Source: Methylacidiphilum caldifontis
Lineage (GTDB): Bacteria > Verrucomicrobiota > Verrucomicrobiia > Methylacidiphilales > Methylacidiphilaceae
Assembly: GCF_017310505.1 (NCBI RefSeq)
Contig: NZ_CP065957.1
Span: 1,054,001 to 1,118,000, forward strand
DNA: 64,000 bases
Direction: 5' to 3'
A program made the position numbers and the translations under genes. The notes beneath the pieces are model-generated. The model was not told where the DNA came from, did no database searches, and worked only from the letters and a program-made list of their open reading frames with translations. Shown here piece after piece: positions 43,901 to 53,099 of the stretch. The first letter of the stretch is position 1, and every line of letters begins with the position of its first letter.

Positions 43901-45253
43901 TTAAGAGCCAGGAACAAAACGCACAAGTTGGACATCGTCAAGAGGTCCTAAGGTGTTAAAACGGGGGGTTCTCAATCCAAAATAAACTGCCCCTCTTTCA
44001 TCTCTTGTTAGGCTAGGAAAAGGAGTACTTGTCATCGCCCCAAATTGCTCAATCCATAAAAGCTCTCCTTTATCACCCAGGCAAGCCAGGAAAACCCTTC
44101 CTGGTTTTTCACTACCAGTCAGTTGTTGGGGATAAACTTCTTTGATTTCCCCGATCACATAAGAACGACCATCTTTAGCTGTGGATATAGCCACTGGAGC
44201 CAGCGAAACTCCAACGCCAAATTGCCTACACCAGAGCAACTCGCCTCGAGCAGAATAACGAAAAACAAAAGTTTGCAGACTGTAAAGATCGTTGGGTGCG
44301 CGAAAAGATCCATCTGGACATGAAAAACTTTCTGAAACTCCGCACAAAGTCAAATTTCCAGAGGTTGAAAATGCCGAAACCACAAGATTATTCCAATTCC
44401 CTGGAAGGAGAACATTCCATAAGAGTTTTCCCCTCCGGTCGTATTGTCGAGCAAAAACATGAACATGAGAGACAATGAGCGGAGAGGAGAGCCAACCATA
44501 ATCCATGGTTTGTCCTATATTAGCCGCAAATGGACCGAAGCCTGCAGTATAACCATAACAGAAAAATTGCTGGGAGGAAATGGGAACAATCCCCACGAGG
44601 GTATCCATGGTTTCTGGCCCGGAAGGAAGCCAACTATTTTCAGGACTTTTCCCAAAGGATAGGGGAAAATGATCTATCTGTTTTCCTTCTGCCGAGTAAT
44701 GGACGATTTCCATTGGACTTATGTCCTTTTTTTCCGCCGAAGGAAAGAGACCCGCGGGCACTGCTACAAAAGCCCCTCCTTCACCATCGCCAACTGCGAT
44801 CCTGTCAGGAAGTGAAAAAGCCGACTCTCTTTCTATTTTCCATAGAAGTTTACCCCCGGAACTCAATTTCCAGAGAATAAAACGATTTTCAATCACTCCC
44901 CGAATGAAAATTTCCTGAGGCCTGTCCGAAAAAAGGGAAAACCGGTTATCCATGCCATAATAATCTCCAATCGGTTTTTCCCAAAGCTCTCTTCCTTTCC
45001 TATCCCATTTTCCCAGCACCACTTTCCATTTATATGATGCTCCGGCAAAAGGCTTAATCGCTTCCCGAGCAAAAACGAGATAACAATCGCCGCTAGCAGA
45101 AACATAAAGATCGTAAGCTTTTTTAATTTGACCCTGTGCAAGGGGAAGGATAGCAAGGCGCTCCGAAAAACAAAAAACGGCTGAATGCAATAAAACAAAG
45201 GCTAAAACAAAAAAATAAATGAAGCTTTTCAATCCTCGAGAAAACCGCCTCAT
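43901..45253 (-). CDS. Secreted beta-propeller-like protein
   Basis: 450 residues with a signal peptide (FIYFFVLAFVLLHSAVFCFS). The mature part repeats phrases of the kind GKWDRKGRELWEKPIG, GKLLWKIE, YDRRGKLLWNVLLPG, YSARGELLWCRQFG and GDKGELLWIEQFG, the strand pattern of PQQ/SBBP-like propellers with about five to seven blades. No PQQ-dehydrogenase residues are evident, so it may be structural or ligand-binding in the periplasm. It follows pepA by 20 bp on the same strand. The function is unknown. Confidence 0.65.
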   Translation of the reverse strand: MRRFSRGLKSFIYFFVLAFVLLHSAVFCFSERLAILPLAQGQIKKAYDLYVSASGDCYLVFAREAIKPFAGASYKWKVVLGKWDRKGRELWEKPIGDYYGMDNRFSLFSDRPQEIFIRGVIENRFILWKLSSGGKLLWKIERESAFSLPDRIAVGDGEGGAFVAVPAGLFPSAEKKDISPMEIVHYSAEGKQIDHFPLSFGKSPENSWLPSGPETMDTLVGIVPISSQQFFCYGYTAGFGPFAANIGQTMDYGWLSSPLIVSHVHVFARQYDRRGKLLWNVLLPGNWNNLVVSAFSTSGNLTLCGVSESFSCPDGSFRAPNDLYSLQTFVFRYSARGELLWCRQFGVGVSLAPVAISTAKDGRSYVIGEIKEVYPQQLTGSEKPGRVFLACLGDKGELLWIEQFGAMTSTPFPSLTRDERGAVYFGLRTPRFNTLGPLDDVQLVRFVPGS

Positions 45254-45273
45254 GTCTTCTTTTTTTATCTCAA

Positions 45274-46719
45274 TTAAAGGGACTTATCCTCGATCCGCCT
45301 CATCAAATAGCGGCATATCAACCGAACCCCAAATCCCGTAGCTCCCTTTTCCAGATAAGGATATTCCTTAGTTATCCAAGCTGGACCCGCTATATCCAAA
45401 TGGACCCAAGGAACATCTCCTACCCATTTCCGCAAGAACGAAGCCGCTGTACAAGCGCCCCCTTCCCTACCCCCCACATTTTTGACAGTCGCTACATCGC
45501 TTGATATCGCTTCATCAAACTCATCGCCTAAAGGCAGAGGCCATAACGGATCTCCATAATCCTCGCTTTGTTTCCAAAGAAATTCAGCTATATCTTCTCT
45601 GTTACTGAAAAGCCCAGCTTTCTGTTTCCCAATAGCCACAATACAAGCCCCAGTCAAAGTAGCTAGGTCAAAAACAAGGCAGGGATTAAACTGCTTTATC
45701 CCATAGGCTAAAGCATCAGCCAGCACAATTCTGCCCTCGGCATCAGTATTAAGCACTTCAATCGTTTTTCCCCCATAAGTCTGAAGAATATCTCCTGGCC
45801 TATAGGCTTGCCCACTTGGCATATTTTCAGCAGCAGCAATTATGCCCACAAGCCTCAGCGGCAACCCAAGCCTGCTTACCGCATCCACAATGCCCAAAAC
45901 AGCACACCCCCCCATCTTGTCATACTTCATTTCATCCATATGTTCGCCCGGTTTTATCGATATGCCTCCACTATCAAAAGTGATCGCTTTGCCTACAACA
46001 AGGACAGGTTGAGCGGCAGACTCCCCTTGGGCATAATCTAAAACGATAAGCCTGGGTTCATTGATTGATCCCTTACCTACAGCGATCAGTCCTCCGAATC
46101 CTTCTTTTTCTAATCGCTCCCTATTAAATACTTCTACACGGATAGTTTTTCTTTTTTCGGCAAGCTCTAGGGCTTTCTGAGAAAGAACTTCAGGAGTTAT
46201 ATAATTAGCTGGCATATTGCCAATGGCTCTGACGTAATTAACCGCATCAGCGATCTCGACAGCCTGTTGCGCCTCTTTTTCTATCTTCTGAAGCAAGGAT
46301 TCATCGGAAACCGGCCCGCTAATTATCCTTAAATCTTCAAGCTTGTTCTTTCTTTGGGCACTCTGCTCTTTAAATTGCTCAAAACGGTAGGAGCTAAGGA
46401 TGGCTCCTTCAACCGCAGCAGCCGCAAAAGGCAGAAATTCAGCACAAGGGGAAAAATCAAGGCTAATGTCTCTAGCTCCTATTTTTAAAAGAGACTTAAC
46501 CCCTAACCCCGCGGCTTTGCGCAGGGTGTCCCTTTTATAAGGATGAGTACCTATTCCCACATAGACAATCCTTCCCCAAGGCTCACGCCATAAAAGAGTG
46601 CTGAGTTTTTTGCCTTCAAACTCTGCTGGGCTCACCCCTTCTTTCTGAAACTTCCCCTCTTCGACAAAAACTATCTTATCTCCTCTTCCCGGAAATTCTT
46701 TCTGTACATGGAGATTCAT
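45274..46719 (-). CDS. pepA: Leucyl aminopeptidase (M17)
   Basis: 481 residues. The metal-binding core is clear: VGKAITFDSGGISIKPG, MKYDKMGGCAVLG and VLNTDAEGRIVLADAL (the M17 signature), with FDLATLTGACIVA. It removes N-terminal residues from peptides in the cytoplasm; some relatives also bind DNA at recombination sites. It lies between ispH (28 bp upstream) and the propeller protein, forming part of a leftward operon. Confidence 0.95.
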   Translation of the reverse strand: MNLHVQKEFPGRGDKIVFVEEGKFQKEGVSPAEFEGKKLSTLLWREPWGRIVYVGIGTHPYKRDTLRKAAGLGVKSLLKIGARDISLDFSPCAEFLPFAAAAVEGAILSSYRFEQFKEQSAQRKNKLEDLRIISGPVSDESLLQKIEKEAQQAVEIADAVNYVRAIGNMPANYITPEVLSQKALELAEKRKTIRVEVFNRERLEKEGFGGLIAVGKGSINEPRLIVLDYAQGESAAQPVLVVGKAITFDSGGISIKPGEHMDEMKYDKMGGCAVLGIVDAVSRLGLPLRLVGIIAAAENMPSGQAYRPGDILQTYGGKTIEVLNTDAEGRIVLADALAYGIKQFNPCLVFDLATLTGACIVAIGKQKAGLFSNREDIAEFLWKQSEDYGDPLWPLPLGDEFDEAISSDVATVKNVGGREGGACTAASFLRKWVGDVPWVHLDIAGPAWITKEYPYLEKGATGFGVRLICRYLMRRIEDKSL

Positions 46720-46747
46720 AACTGTTTTCTTCTAAGCTCTAGTTGTC

Positions 46748-47992
46748 TCAATAACCCATGATATGGTTGGCTAAAAGGGTTTCAACCCCGATACCACGCA
46801 GTTCAAAAAGTCTTTGGATGGTTTCCTCGATTAAATTATTCGGGCAGGAAGCTCCAGCCGTAATCCCAACGTTAATCTCTCCATCCTTAAGCCATCCTTC
46901 GGTGATCACCTCCTGGCCTTTATGAAGATCCCAGTGTTGGATTTGATGACAAGAAATTAATTTCTCAGCATTCTTTATAAAATAGGTAGGCAACCGACTT
47001 TCCCCGATTTCAGCCAAATGAGAAGTATTGCTGCTGTTATAGCCGCCAACGACAATAAGCAGATCGAGTTTTTCCTTGTCAAGCATATCCAGTAGGGCAT
47101 CTTGCCTTTCTTGAGTTGCTCCACAAATAGTATCAAAGAAACGAAAATGCTTGTGCAGGTTTTCTTTCCCATACCTATCCTCGATAGCCTTACAGATCCG
47201 GCGCTGTACCTCTTCAGTTTCTCCCCGCATCATCGTGGTTTGGTTGGCTACACCCACATGACAAAGATGAACATCGGGATCAAAACCTGGAGAAACCGCT
47301 CCTTTGAATTTTTCCAAGAATTCTTCCTTGTTGCCCCCATATCGAATGTAGTTGCAGACGTAATCGGTTTCTTCAAGATTGTAGACCACAAGGTAATGGC
47401 CGTTACCATTCTCCCCAATCGCCCGGGAAGCCGTAGCCTTGGTCTCTTCATGCCATGCTTTCCCATGGATAATCGAAGTTGCGCCCTCGTTCCGATATTG
47501 CCTGACCCGCTTCCAGACAGTCATCACATCACCACAGGTCGTATCAACAATTTGACAACCAATCTGCTGGATCCTTCTCATCGTTTCGACCTCTGCCCCA
47601 AAAGCAGGAATAATAACCACGTCATCGGCCGTCAATCCATCCAGATAATAACCTCCTTCTACCGCTTGCAATCTCTTTATACCCATCGCCGTCAGCTGAT
47701 CGTTAACCTCGGGGTTATGAATAATTTCACCAAGCAAAAAAATCCGTTTTGAAGGGAATACCTTGGTCGTTGCATAGGCAAGATCAATCGCTCTTTCTAC
47801 TCCGTAACAAAAACCGAATGCCTTTGCCAGTTTAACGGTAAGACCACCACCGGATAAATATCCTCCCGTTGTTTTTAAATAATCAACAAGAGGACTACGG
47901 TAATGTTTTTCGACTTCGGCTTTGACGAGATTCATGACCTCAGGGGTCCTTAAATTCACTTTCGTTGGTTTTTGCTGAATTTTTTCAACCAT
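46748..47992 (-). CDS. ispH: 4-hydroxy-3-methylbut-2-enyl diphosphate reductase (long form)
   Basis: 414 residues, about 100 more than the E. coli enzyme and like the cyanobacterial/plastid type. Cluster cysteines appear in AFGFCYGVERAIDLAY, VDTTCGDVMTVWKRV and AGASCPNNLIEE; FGAEVETMRRI, SIIHGKAWHEET and VGGYNSSNTSHLAEI are other landmarks. It makes IPP and DMAPP from HMBPP in the last step of the MEP pathway, using a [4Fe-4S] cluster. The long N-terminus (about 55 residues) has no predicted membrane segment. Confidence 0.93.
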   Translation of the reverse strand: MVEKIQQKPTKVNLRTPEVMNLVKAEVEKHYRSPLVDYLKTTGGYLSGGGLTVKLAKAFGFCYGVERAIDLAYATTKVFPSKRIFLLGEIIHNPEVNDQLTAMGIKRLQAVEGGYYLDGLTADDVVIIPAFGAEVETMRRIQQIGCQIVDTTCGDVMTVWKRVRQYRNEGATSIIHGKAWHEETKATASRAIGENGNGHYLVVYNLEETDYVCNYIRYGGNKEEFLEKFKGAVSPGFDPDVHLCHVGVANQTTMMRGETEEVQRRICKAIEDRYGKENLHKHFRFFDTICGATQERQDALLDMLDKEKLDLLIVVGGYNSSNTSHLAEIGESRLPTYFIKNAEKLISCHQIQHWDLHKGQEVITEGWLKDGEINVGITAGASCPNNLIEETIQRLFELRGIGVETLLANHIMGY

Positions 47993-48076
47993 ATTTTTTT
48001 AGCCGATTTTTTAATGATTTTTCTTTAACTTCTTTCTATACCACGAATGATTGCTTAGGTAAATTACTTTTGATCG

Positions 48077-48628
48077 TTATTCAGATTTAGGAAGAGGAGC
48101 GTCATCTGTCTTTTGCGGTTGCTGTTTAGCTTTCTCATAACCCGGAGGAGGACCTTCGTAGAATTCTTTGTGCCGGATTTTCCCTCCCGCATGAGCTGTC
48201 CACACTGTCATAAAAAAAGCGGCTAGTCCAACAATAATGGCAGCTGTGCCTAAAAATTGCATCGCTCTAGGAAATATTCCCAAGGCAATTAATCCAAGGA
48301 TAGCTACAAGCCCCTCGGCATAGAGCACCCATACAGCCCGCTCTCCCCTTTCTTTATGAGCATCAAGCCATGCTTTTTCTTTTTCAGAAACCATCGCTTC
48401 GACTCGATCGTAGCCCTCTTCTCCATAATGTTCAACAATCCAACCCGATGCACAGGTCAAAAGGATTAAAACGAGCCCCACAGCCTGTACTCCCCTCGAT
48501 TTTACCACAGAACCAATGATAAAGACCAGAAGTGCCATCCCTAATCCATAAACGGGCAACGGATTAAGTAGAACGTGGATATATTCAGGTTGCTTAAGGG
48601 TTTCTAAAAAATCTTTGAATTCGTTCAC
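48077..48628 (-). CDS. Small integral membrane protein (DUF2231-like)
   Basis: 183 residues with four likely membrane segments: PVYGLGMALLVFIIG, GLVLILLTCASGWIV, LYAEGLVAILGLIALG and AAIIVGLAAFFMTVW. A His in IHVLLNPLPVYG and others near the helices are reminiscent of the DUF2231 group, for which haem or redox roles are suspected. A charged loop of about 30 residues separates the two pairs; the C-terminus is Lys/Gln/Pro rich and cytoplasmic or periplasmic. It stands alone between ispH and pfk. Function is unknown. Confidence 0.6.
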   Translation of the reverse strand: MNEFKDFLETLKQPEYIHVLLNPLPVYGLGMALLVFIIGSVVKSRGVQAVGLVLILLTCASGWIVEHYGEEGYDRVEAMVSEKEKAWLDAHKERGERAVWVLYAEGLVAILGLIALGIFPRAMQFLGTAAIIVGLAAFFMTVWTAHAGGKIRHKEFYEGPPPGYEKAKQQPQKTDDAPLPKSE

Positions 48629-48719
48629 GATCTTTTCGTTTTAAACCAATTGAAAAAGCAAAGCAATAACATCAGAAAGGTCTATGCAAATAGAATAGGT
48701 CATAATTAAAAAAAGAAAG

Positions 48720-49811
48720 TTATTCTTCTCCAAAAGAAATCCCCATAGCCCGGGCAGTTTTAATTTCTGGACAATTAACATCCACCTTTTTTAACTCTCG
48801 TATCGCTTCCTGGATAAGAACAGCTCCAATCTTACCTTCGCGGTAACTAACCATATAGCCAAAGCGCTTTTCCCGTACCAATCCAACCGCCGCAGCACCA
48901 AACATCATGCCTAAATTTCGATCGAAAGCTGTAGGCTCTCCTCCTCTTTGAAGATGACCCAATATGACAGCTCTCACTTCTTGGCCGGTCATCAGATGGA
49001 TAACTTTCTCCAGATGCCTGCTAATCCCTCCAAGCCTAATTTCAGCCGTTGCACTTTTCCCTTCTTCCACTACATAGTATTGACCATCCTTGGGATGGGC
49101 CCCTTCAGCCACAACGATCATTGTCTGGAAGTTGCCTTCGGCAATTCTTTTTCTAACCTGATAGGCGATCTTCGAATACTCGAAAGGAATTTCTGGAATC
49201 AATATCAAGTTAGCTCCACCTGAAAGGCCCCCATAAAGAGCGATCCAACCCGTATATCGCCCCATGACCTCTACCACCATCACGCGCCGATGACTCGCCG
49301 CCGTTGTCCTAAGCCTATCCAAAGATCGGCAAACATACTCCACCGCGGAATAAAACCCAAAGGTATAATCGGTAGCAGAAAGATCGTTATCAATCGTTTT
49401 AGGCACACCTACAATCGGTACTCCCGATTCATAAAGCTGTTGGGCAGCTGTCAGAGAACCATCACCGCCAATACAAATAAGTGCACCAATACCCAGTCCC
49501 TCAAGCGTCTCTTTTACTTCATCGATAAGATGTCCAGGCAACCTTTTGACTTCTCCTATCCCTGTTTTCGTCGTAAACCTTCCCCGGTTTGTCGTTCCTA
49601 AAATGGTTCCCCCAAGAGATATAATCCCCTGGGTATCTTCTTCATGCAAAATTTGATATCTAACTGGGGAAATGAGCCCTTCAAAACCATCAATAAATCC
49701 ATAAACTTCCCAGCCCAAAAGACCTGCAGCACACACCACCGCCCTTATTGCCGCATTAAGCCCAGGACAATCTCCTCCACTGGTAAGTACTCCGATCCGA
49801 TAACTTTTCAT
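48720..49811 (-). CDS. pfkA: 6-phosphofructokinase (ATP-type residue pattern, group III-like)
   Basis: 363 residues. GVLTSGGDCPGLNAAIR, ICIGGDGSLTAAQQL (115-119 GGDGS), GVPKTIDNDL (137-143) and VVEVMGRYTGWIA are PFK signatures. The Gly in GGDGS argues for ATP, since pyrophosphate enzymes have Asp there, while the Lys in PKTIDND is shared with the pyrophosphate enzymes; this mix is typical of group III ATP-PFKs. It commits fructose-6-phosphate to glycolysis. The class I aldolase at 56717-57634 could act next. Donor use should be taken as likely, not certain. Confidence 0.9.
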   Translation of the reverse strand: MKSYRIGVLTSGGDCPGLNAAIRAVVCAAGLLGWEVYGFIDGFEGLISPVRYQILHEEDTQGIISLGGTILGTTNRGRFTTKTGIGEVKRLPGHLIDEVKETLEGLGIGALICIGGDGSLTAAQQLYESGVPIVGVPKTIDNDLSATDYTFGFYSAVEYVCRSLDRLRTTAASHRRVMVVEVMGRYTGWIALYGGLSGGANLILIPEIPFEYSKIAYQVRKRIAEGNFQTMIVVAEGAHPKDGQYYVVEEGKSATAEIRLGGISRHLEKVIHLMTGQEVRAVILGHLQRGGEPTAFDRNLGMMFGAAAVGLVREKRFGYMVSYREGKIGAVLIQEAIRELKKVDVNCPEIKTARAMGISFGEE

Positions 49812-49901
49812 TTAACATCATTTATATCATCGACATACAGGCGTATTAGAAAGTCAACCATCCCTACCTCATTTTTTAATATAAAAGCCAATTGACAATT
49901 T

Positions 49902-50387
49902 TTAGCGGGAAAGAATCGACTGCAATGCTTCTTTGATTGGCTCAAACTTTGGCAGTTCAAGAGGAGAGGCTGTAACCTCTGTATAGACTATTTTTTGTCC
50001 TCTATCAATAACAAAAACAGCACGAGCAGCCACATCACCAATGCCGATCAACCCTTTTAGGAGCACATCGTAAGCTTTGCAAACTTCTTTGTTTAGATCC
50101 GAAAGCAAGGGGAGGATAATACCCTCTTTTTTTGCCCACGCTTCCTGTGCGAAGGGATTATCCACGCTAATCCCAAAAACTTGAGCATTCAATTTTGAAT
50201 ATTCGTTAATTGAAGATGAGACCGTGCACATCTCTTGAGTACAAACGGGTGTAAAGGCCATTGGGAAAAAGAGCAGGACAACATTATTTTTTGCAAGCTC
50301 TTCTTTGAGGTGCACCTGCTTTATCCCTTCTGGAAACTTAGAACTTAGGGTAAAGTCTGGAGCCAAACTACCTACACTTAGAGCCAT
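49902..50387 (-). CDS. Peroxiredoxin (AhpC/TSA, Bcp-like)
   Basis: 161 residues. FFPMAFTPVCTQEMCT holds the peroxidatic Cys49, and Cys54 five residues on would be the resolving Cys as in Bcp-type proteins; no second Cys is found near the C-terminus. It reduces hydrogen peroxide and organic peroxides in the cytoplasm, using thioredoxin or another thiol. The ATG at 50387 follows GGAGGATAAGTT. It comes just after pnp on the same strand, 43 bp downstream. Confidence 0.9.
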   Translation of the reverse strand: MALSVGSLAPDFTLSSKFPEGIKQVHLKEELAKNNVVLLFFPMAFTPVCTQEMCTVSSSINEYSKLNAQVFGISVDNPFAQEAWAKKEGIILPLLSDLNKEVCKAYDVLLKGLIGIGDVAARAVFVIDRGQKIVYTEVTASPLELPKFEPIKEALQSILSR

Positions 50388-50430
50388 AACTTATCCTCCT
50401 ATTCCTGTAATTAATAATGAGAAAATACTC

Positions 50431-52554
50431 TTATTCAGTCCTCTTGGCATGAAGTTCTTTCATCGCCGCCTTTCTGCTAAATTTATAGCGACCCTTTTCG
50501 TCCACTCCAATACACTTTACCCATATTTCTTCACCAACCCTGACAACTTGGTCAACCCTTCTTACGGGTGTGTCAGAAAGTTCAGATATATGAACAAGCC
50601 CCTCTCCTTTTCCTTTTATTTCGATAAAACATCCAAAATCCTTTACAGATACCACTTTGCTTCGGTATAATCCGCCCACTGTCACCTCTCCAACCATGTC
50701 CTCAATCATGACCCTTGCTGCTTCAAGGCTATCCGCTGAAGAACTGTAGATCATCACCGTACCGTCGTCTTCTATGGTTATTTCAGCCCCAGATTCAGTA
50801 GATATTTTTTTGATTGTCTTCCCCCCTGGCCCGATTAAAAGCCCAATTTTATCAGGATGAATCTTTATTTTCTCTATACGAGGCGCATGTTTTGATATTT
50901 CTGACCGAGGAGCATTAATCACCTTATCCATGCAATCCAGGATAATCATTCGGGCTTTCTTTGATTGGAATATGGCTTTTTCCATAACCTCAAGTGGAAT
51001 GCCGCTAAGTTTCAAATCCAGCTGAAAACCAGTTATTCCCTTCCGGGTTCCGGCGATCTTAAAATCCATATCTCCGTAATGATCTTCAAGCCCCATAATA
51101 TCGGTCAAAAGGCAATACTGTGACCAATCTGAATCCTCTTCGTTACCCTTTACCAAACCCACGGAAATACCTGCAACTGAAGTTTTAAGAGGAACTCCCG
51201 CATCCATTAAAGCAAGACTACCTCCACAGACGGTTGCCATCGACGTTGAACCGTTAGACTCAAGAATTTCAGAACTTACCCTAATAGCATAAGGAAAATC
51301 GATCTCAGAAGGAATAACAGGCAGCAAAGATCTTTCCGCAAGAGCACCATGTCCTATTTCTCTCCGGCTTTGTCCACCAACTCTTCCCACTTCTCCTACG
51401 CTAAAGGGAGGGAAAAAATAGTGGAGTAAAAACCGCTTACTCTGTTCTCCTCCTCCATACGCATCCAATTCCTGGGCCTCATTCAATGAGGCCAGTGTAG
51501 CCATACACAGCGCCTGGGTTTCTCCTCGGCAAAATAAAGATGACCCGTGAGACCTTGGAACAACGGACGTCTCTATGCTTATCGGTCTAATATCTTCAAG
51601 CCCCCTTCCATCACAACGCTTTTGCGTTGCCAATACATTAGTGCGAAAAATAGTTTTCTGCAGACTGTCAAATGACCAGGTTATCTCCCGGGGAGTGGCT
51701 GTGGGAAATTCTTCCAGAATTTTAATGGACAGTTCTTCTTTAAGTTTGTGCAGCTTTTGATGTCGCTCGGTTTTTGAAGGCGTGTAGAGTGCTTCCTGGA
51801 TTTGAGAATAAAAAAGCTCAGCAATGCGCTTTGTAATAGCTAGGTTCTCTTCAAAGAGTACACACCGTCTTTTGGGTTTTCCCGCTTTCTGGGCAAGTTC
51901 TTTTTGTGCATCAATAATCTCTTGAATATTTTGATGAGCAAATTCAAGAGCTTTTACAAATTCTTCTTCGGCAATTTCACGTGCACTTCCTTCGATCATC
52001 AAAGGATAATGTTCATTTCCCACATAAACAAGATCAATATCACTAATTTCCCTTTCCCTATGAGTAGGATTGATTATCCAGCGCCCATCTATCTGTCCAA
52101 CCCTCACCGCTCCAACCGGTCCGTTAAAGGGTATGTCAGAGACCATCAGAGCTGCAGATGCTCCATTAATAGCCATCACGTCAGGATCATTTTGACCGTC
52201 AGCGGAAAGCAAGGTCCCCAGAACCTGGGTTTCATAGAAATACCCTTTAGGGAAAAGGGGACGCAAGGGTCTATCAATCATTCTTGAGGTAAGAATTTCT
52301 TTATCGGTAGGTCTGCCTTCCTTTCTAAAGTACCCACCTGGAAATCTTCCTGCTGCTGCAGCCTTTTCCCTGTATTCAACTTGGAGGGGCAAAAAATCCT
52401 GATCCTCTTTTAACTCCGTTACAGAAACCACGGTCACTAGAACAGCTGTTTCTCCATACGATACGGTCACTGATCCATCAGCAATTTTTGCCAGTTTTCC
52501 TGTTTCAAAGACTAAAGTCTGATCTCCAAATTTCCTTGTTGTATATTCTGGCAT
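50431..52554 (-). CDS. pnp: Polyribonucleotide nucleotidyltransferase
   Basis: 707 residues, standard length. Two RNase PH folds (RFPGGYFRKEGRPTDKEIL early; RREIGHGALAERSLLPVIP in the second), an all-alpha linker, a KH domain (KIHPDKIGLLIGPGGKTIK) and a C-terminal S1 domain (VVSVKDFGCFIEIKGKGEG) are all present. It degrades RNA 3' to 5' with phosphate and works in the degradosome. rpsO precedes it, as in many bacteria; the two are 78 bp apart. Confidence 0.97.
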   Translation of the reverse strand: MPEYTTRKFGDQTLVFETGKLAKIADGSVTVSYGETAVLVTVVSVTELKEDQDFLPLQVEYREKAAAAGRFPGGYFRKEGRPTDKEILTSRMIDRPLRPLFPKGYFYETQVLGTLLSADGQNDPDVMAINGASAALMVSDIPFNGPVGAVRVGQIDGRWIINPTHREREISDIDLVYVGNEHYPLMIEGSAREIAEEEFVKALEFAHQNIQEIIDAQKELAQKAGKPKRRCVLFEENLAITKRIAELFYSQIQEALYTPSKTERHQKLHKLKEELSIKILEEFPTATPREITWSFDSLQKTIFRTNVLATQKRCDGRGLEDIRPISIETSVVPRSHGSSLFCRGETQALCMATLASLNEAQELDAYGGGEQSKRFLLHYFFPPFSVGEVGRVGGQSRREIGHGALAERSLLPVIPSEIDFPYAIRVSSEILESNGSTSMATVCGGSLALMDAGVPLKTSVAGISVGLVKGNEEDSDWSQYCLLTDIMGLEDHYGDMDFKIAGTRKGITGFQLDLKLSGIPLEVMEKAIFQSKKARMIILDCMDKVINAPRSEISKHAPRIEKIKIHPDKIGLLIGPGGKTIKKISTESGAEITIEDDGTVMIYSSSADSLEAARVMIEDMVGEVTVGGLYRSKVVSVKDFGCFIEIKGKGEGLVHISELSDTPVRRVDQVVRVGEEIWVKCIGVDEKGRYKFSRKAAMKELHAKRTE

Positions 52555-52632
52555 AATCTTTTTTTTCCTTCGATATTCAGTCGAAAGAAATCTTTATAAA
52601 AAAAAGGCTCTTTTTATATTTTTCGAAGATTC

Positions 52633-52899
52633 TTATTTTCGAAGAGAAAGTCGGTTAAGCATTTCTCGATATTTTTCAGGCTCTGTACGATTCAAATATT
52701 CCAGAAGCTTTCTTCTCCTGTTAACCATACGTAAAAGCCCTCTTCTTGAGCTATGATCCTTTCGATTATTTTGAAGGTGCGTGGTAAGCCGCTTTATTTT
52801 TTGAGTAAGCAAGGCGATTTGAACAACAGCAGAGCCGGTATCTTTCTCGTGAAGCCTAAACGATTCAATTAACTTTTTTTTGTCAGTTTCTACTTCCAT
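52633..52899 (-). CDS. rpsO: 30S ribosomal protein S15
   Basis: 88 residues, standard length. FRLHEKDTGSAVVQIALLT, LTTHLQNNRKDHSSRRGLL and RRRKLLEYLNRTEPEKYREM are diagnostic. S15 binds 16S rRNA early in small-subunit assembly. The conserved rpsO-pnp order suggests co-transcription; an autoregulatory leader is usual in other bacteria but I cannot identify one here. Confidence 0.97.
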   Translation of the reverse strand: MEVETDKKKLIESFRLHEKDTGSAVVQIALLTQKIKRLTTHLQNNRKDHSSRRGLLRMVNRRRKLLEYLNRTEPEKYREMLNRLSLRK

Positions 52900-53099
52900 A
52901 GGTATTCGTCAATATTGATATATATTCAGAAGGGATAAAGAGGCAATCATCTCTTTTCATTTTTTTCATCAAGCCTTCAAACTTGAAGTATGAGAGTCAC
53001 ATTGTCAATGAAAAAGAATTTTTTCGATTTTGAAGGGACTTTATGATTAAATGAGGTTTCATTGATTTAAAAACCTTAATCTTTTCCCACCATACGGCT

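Noticed and set aside
47102-47752. 216-residue plus-strand frame
   Set aside because: It lies wholly antisense to ispH and has no domain; ispH is unmistakable.
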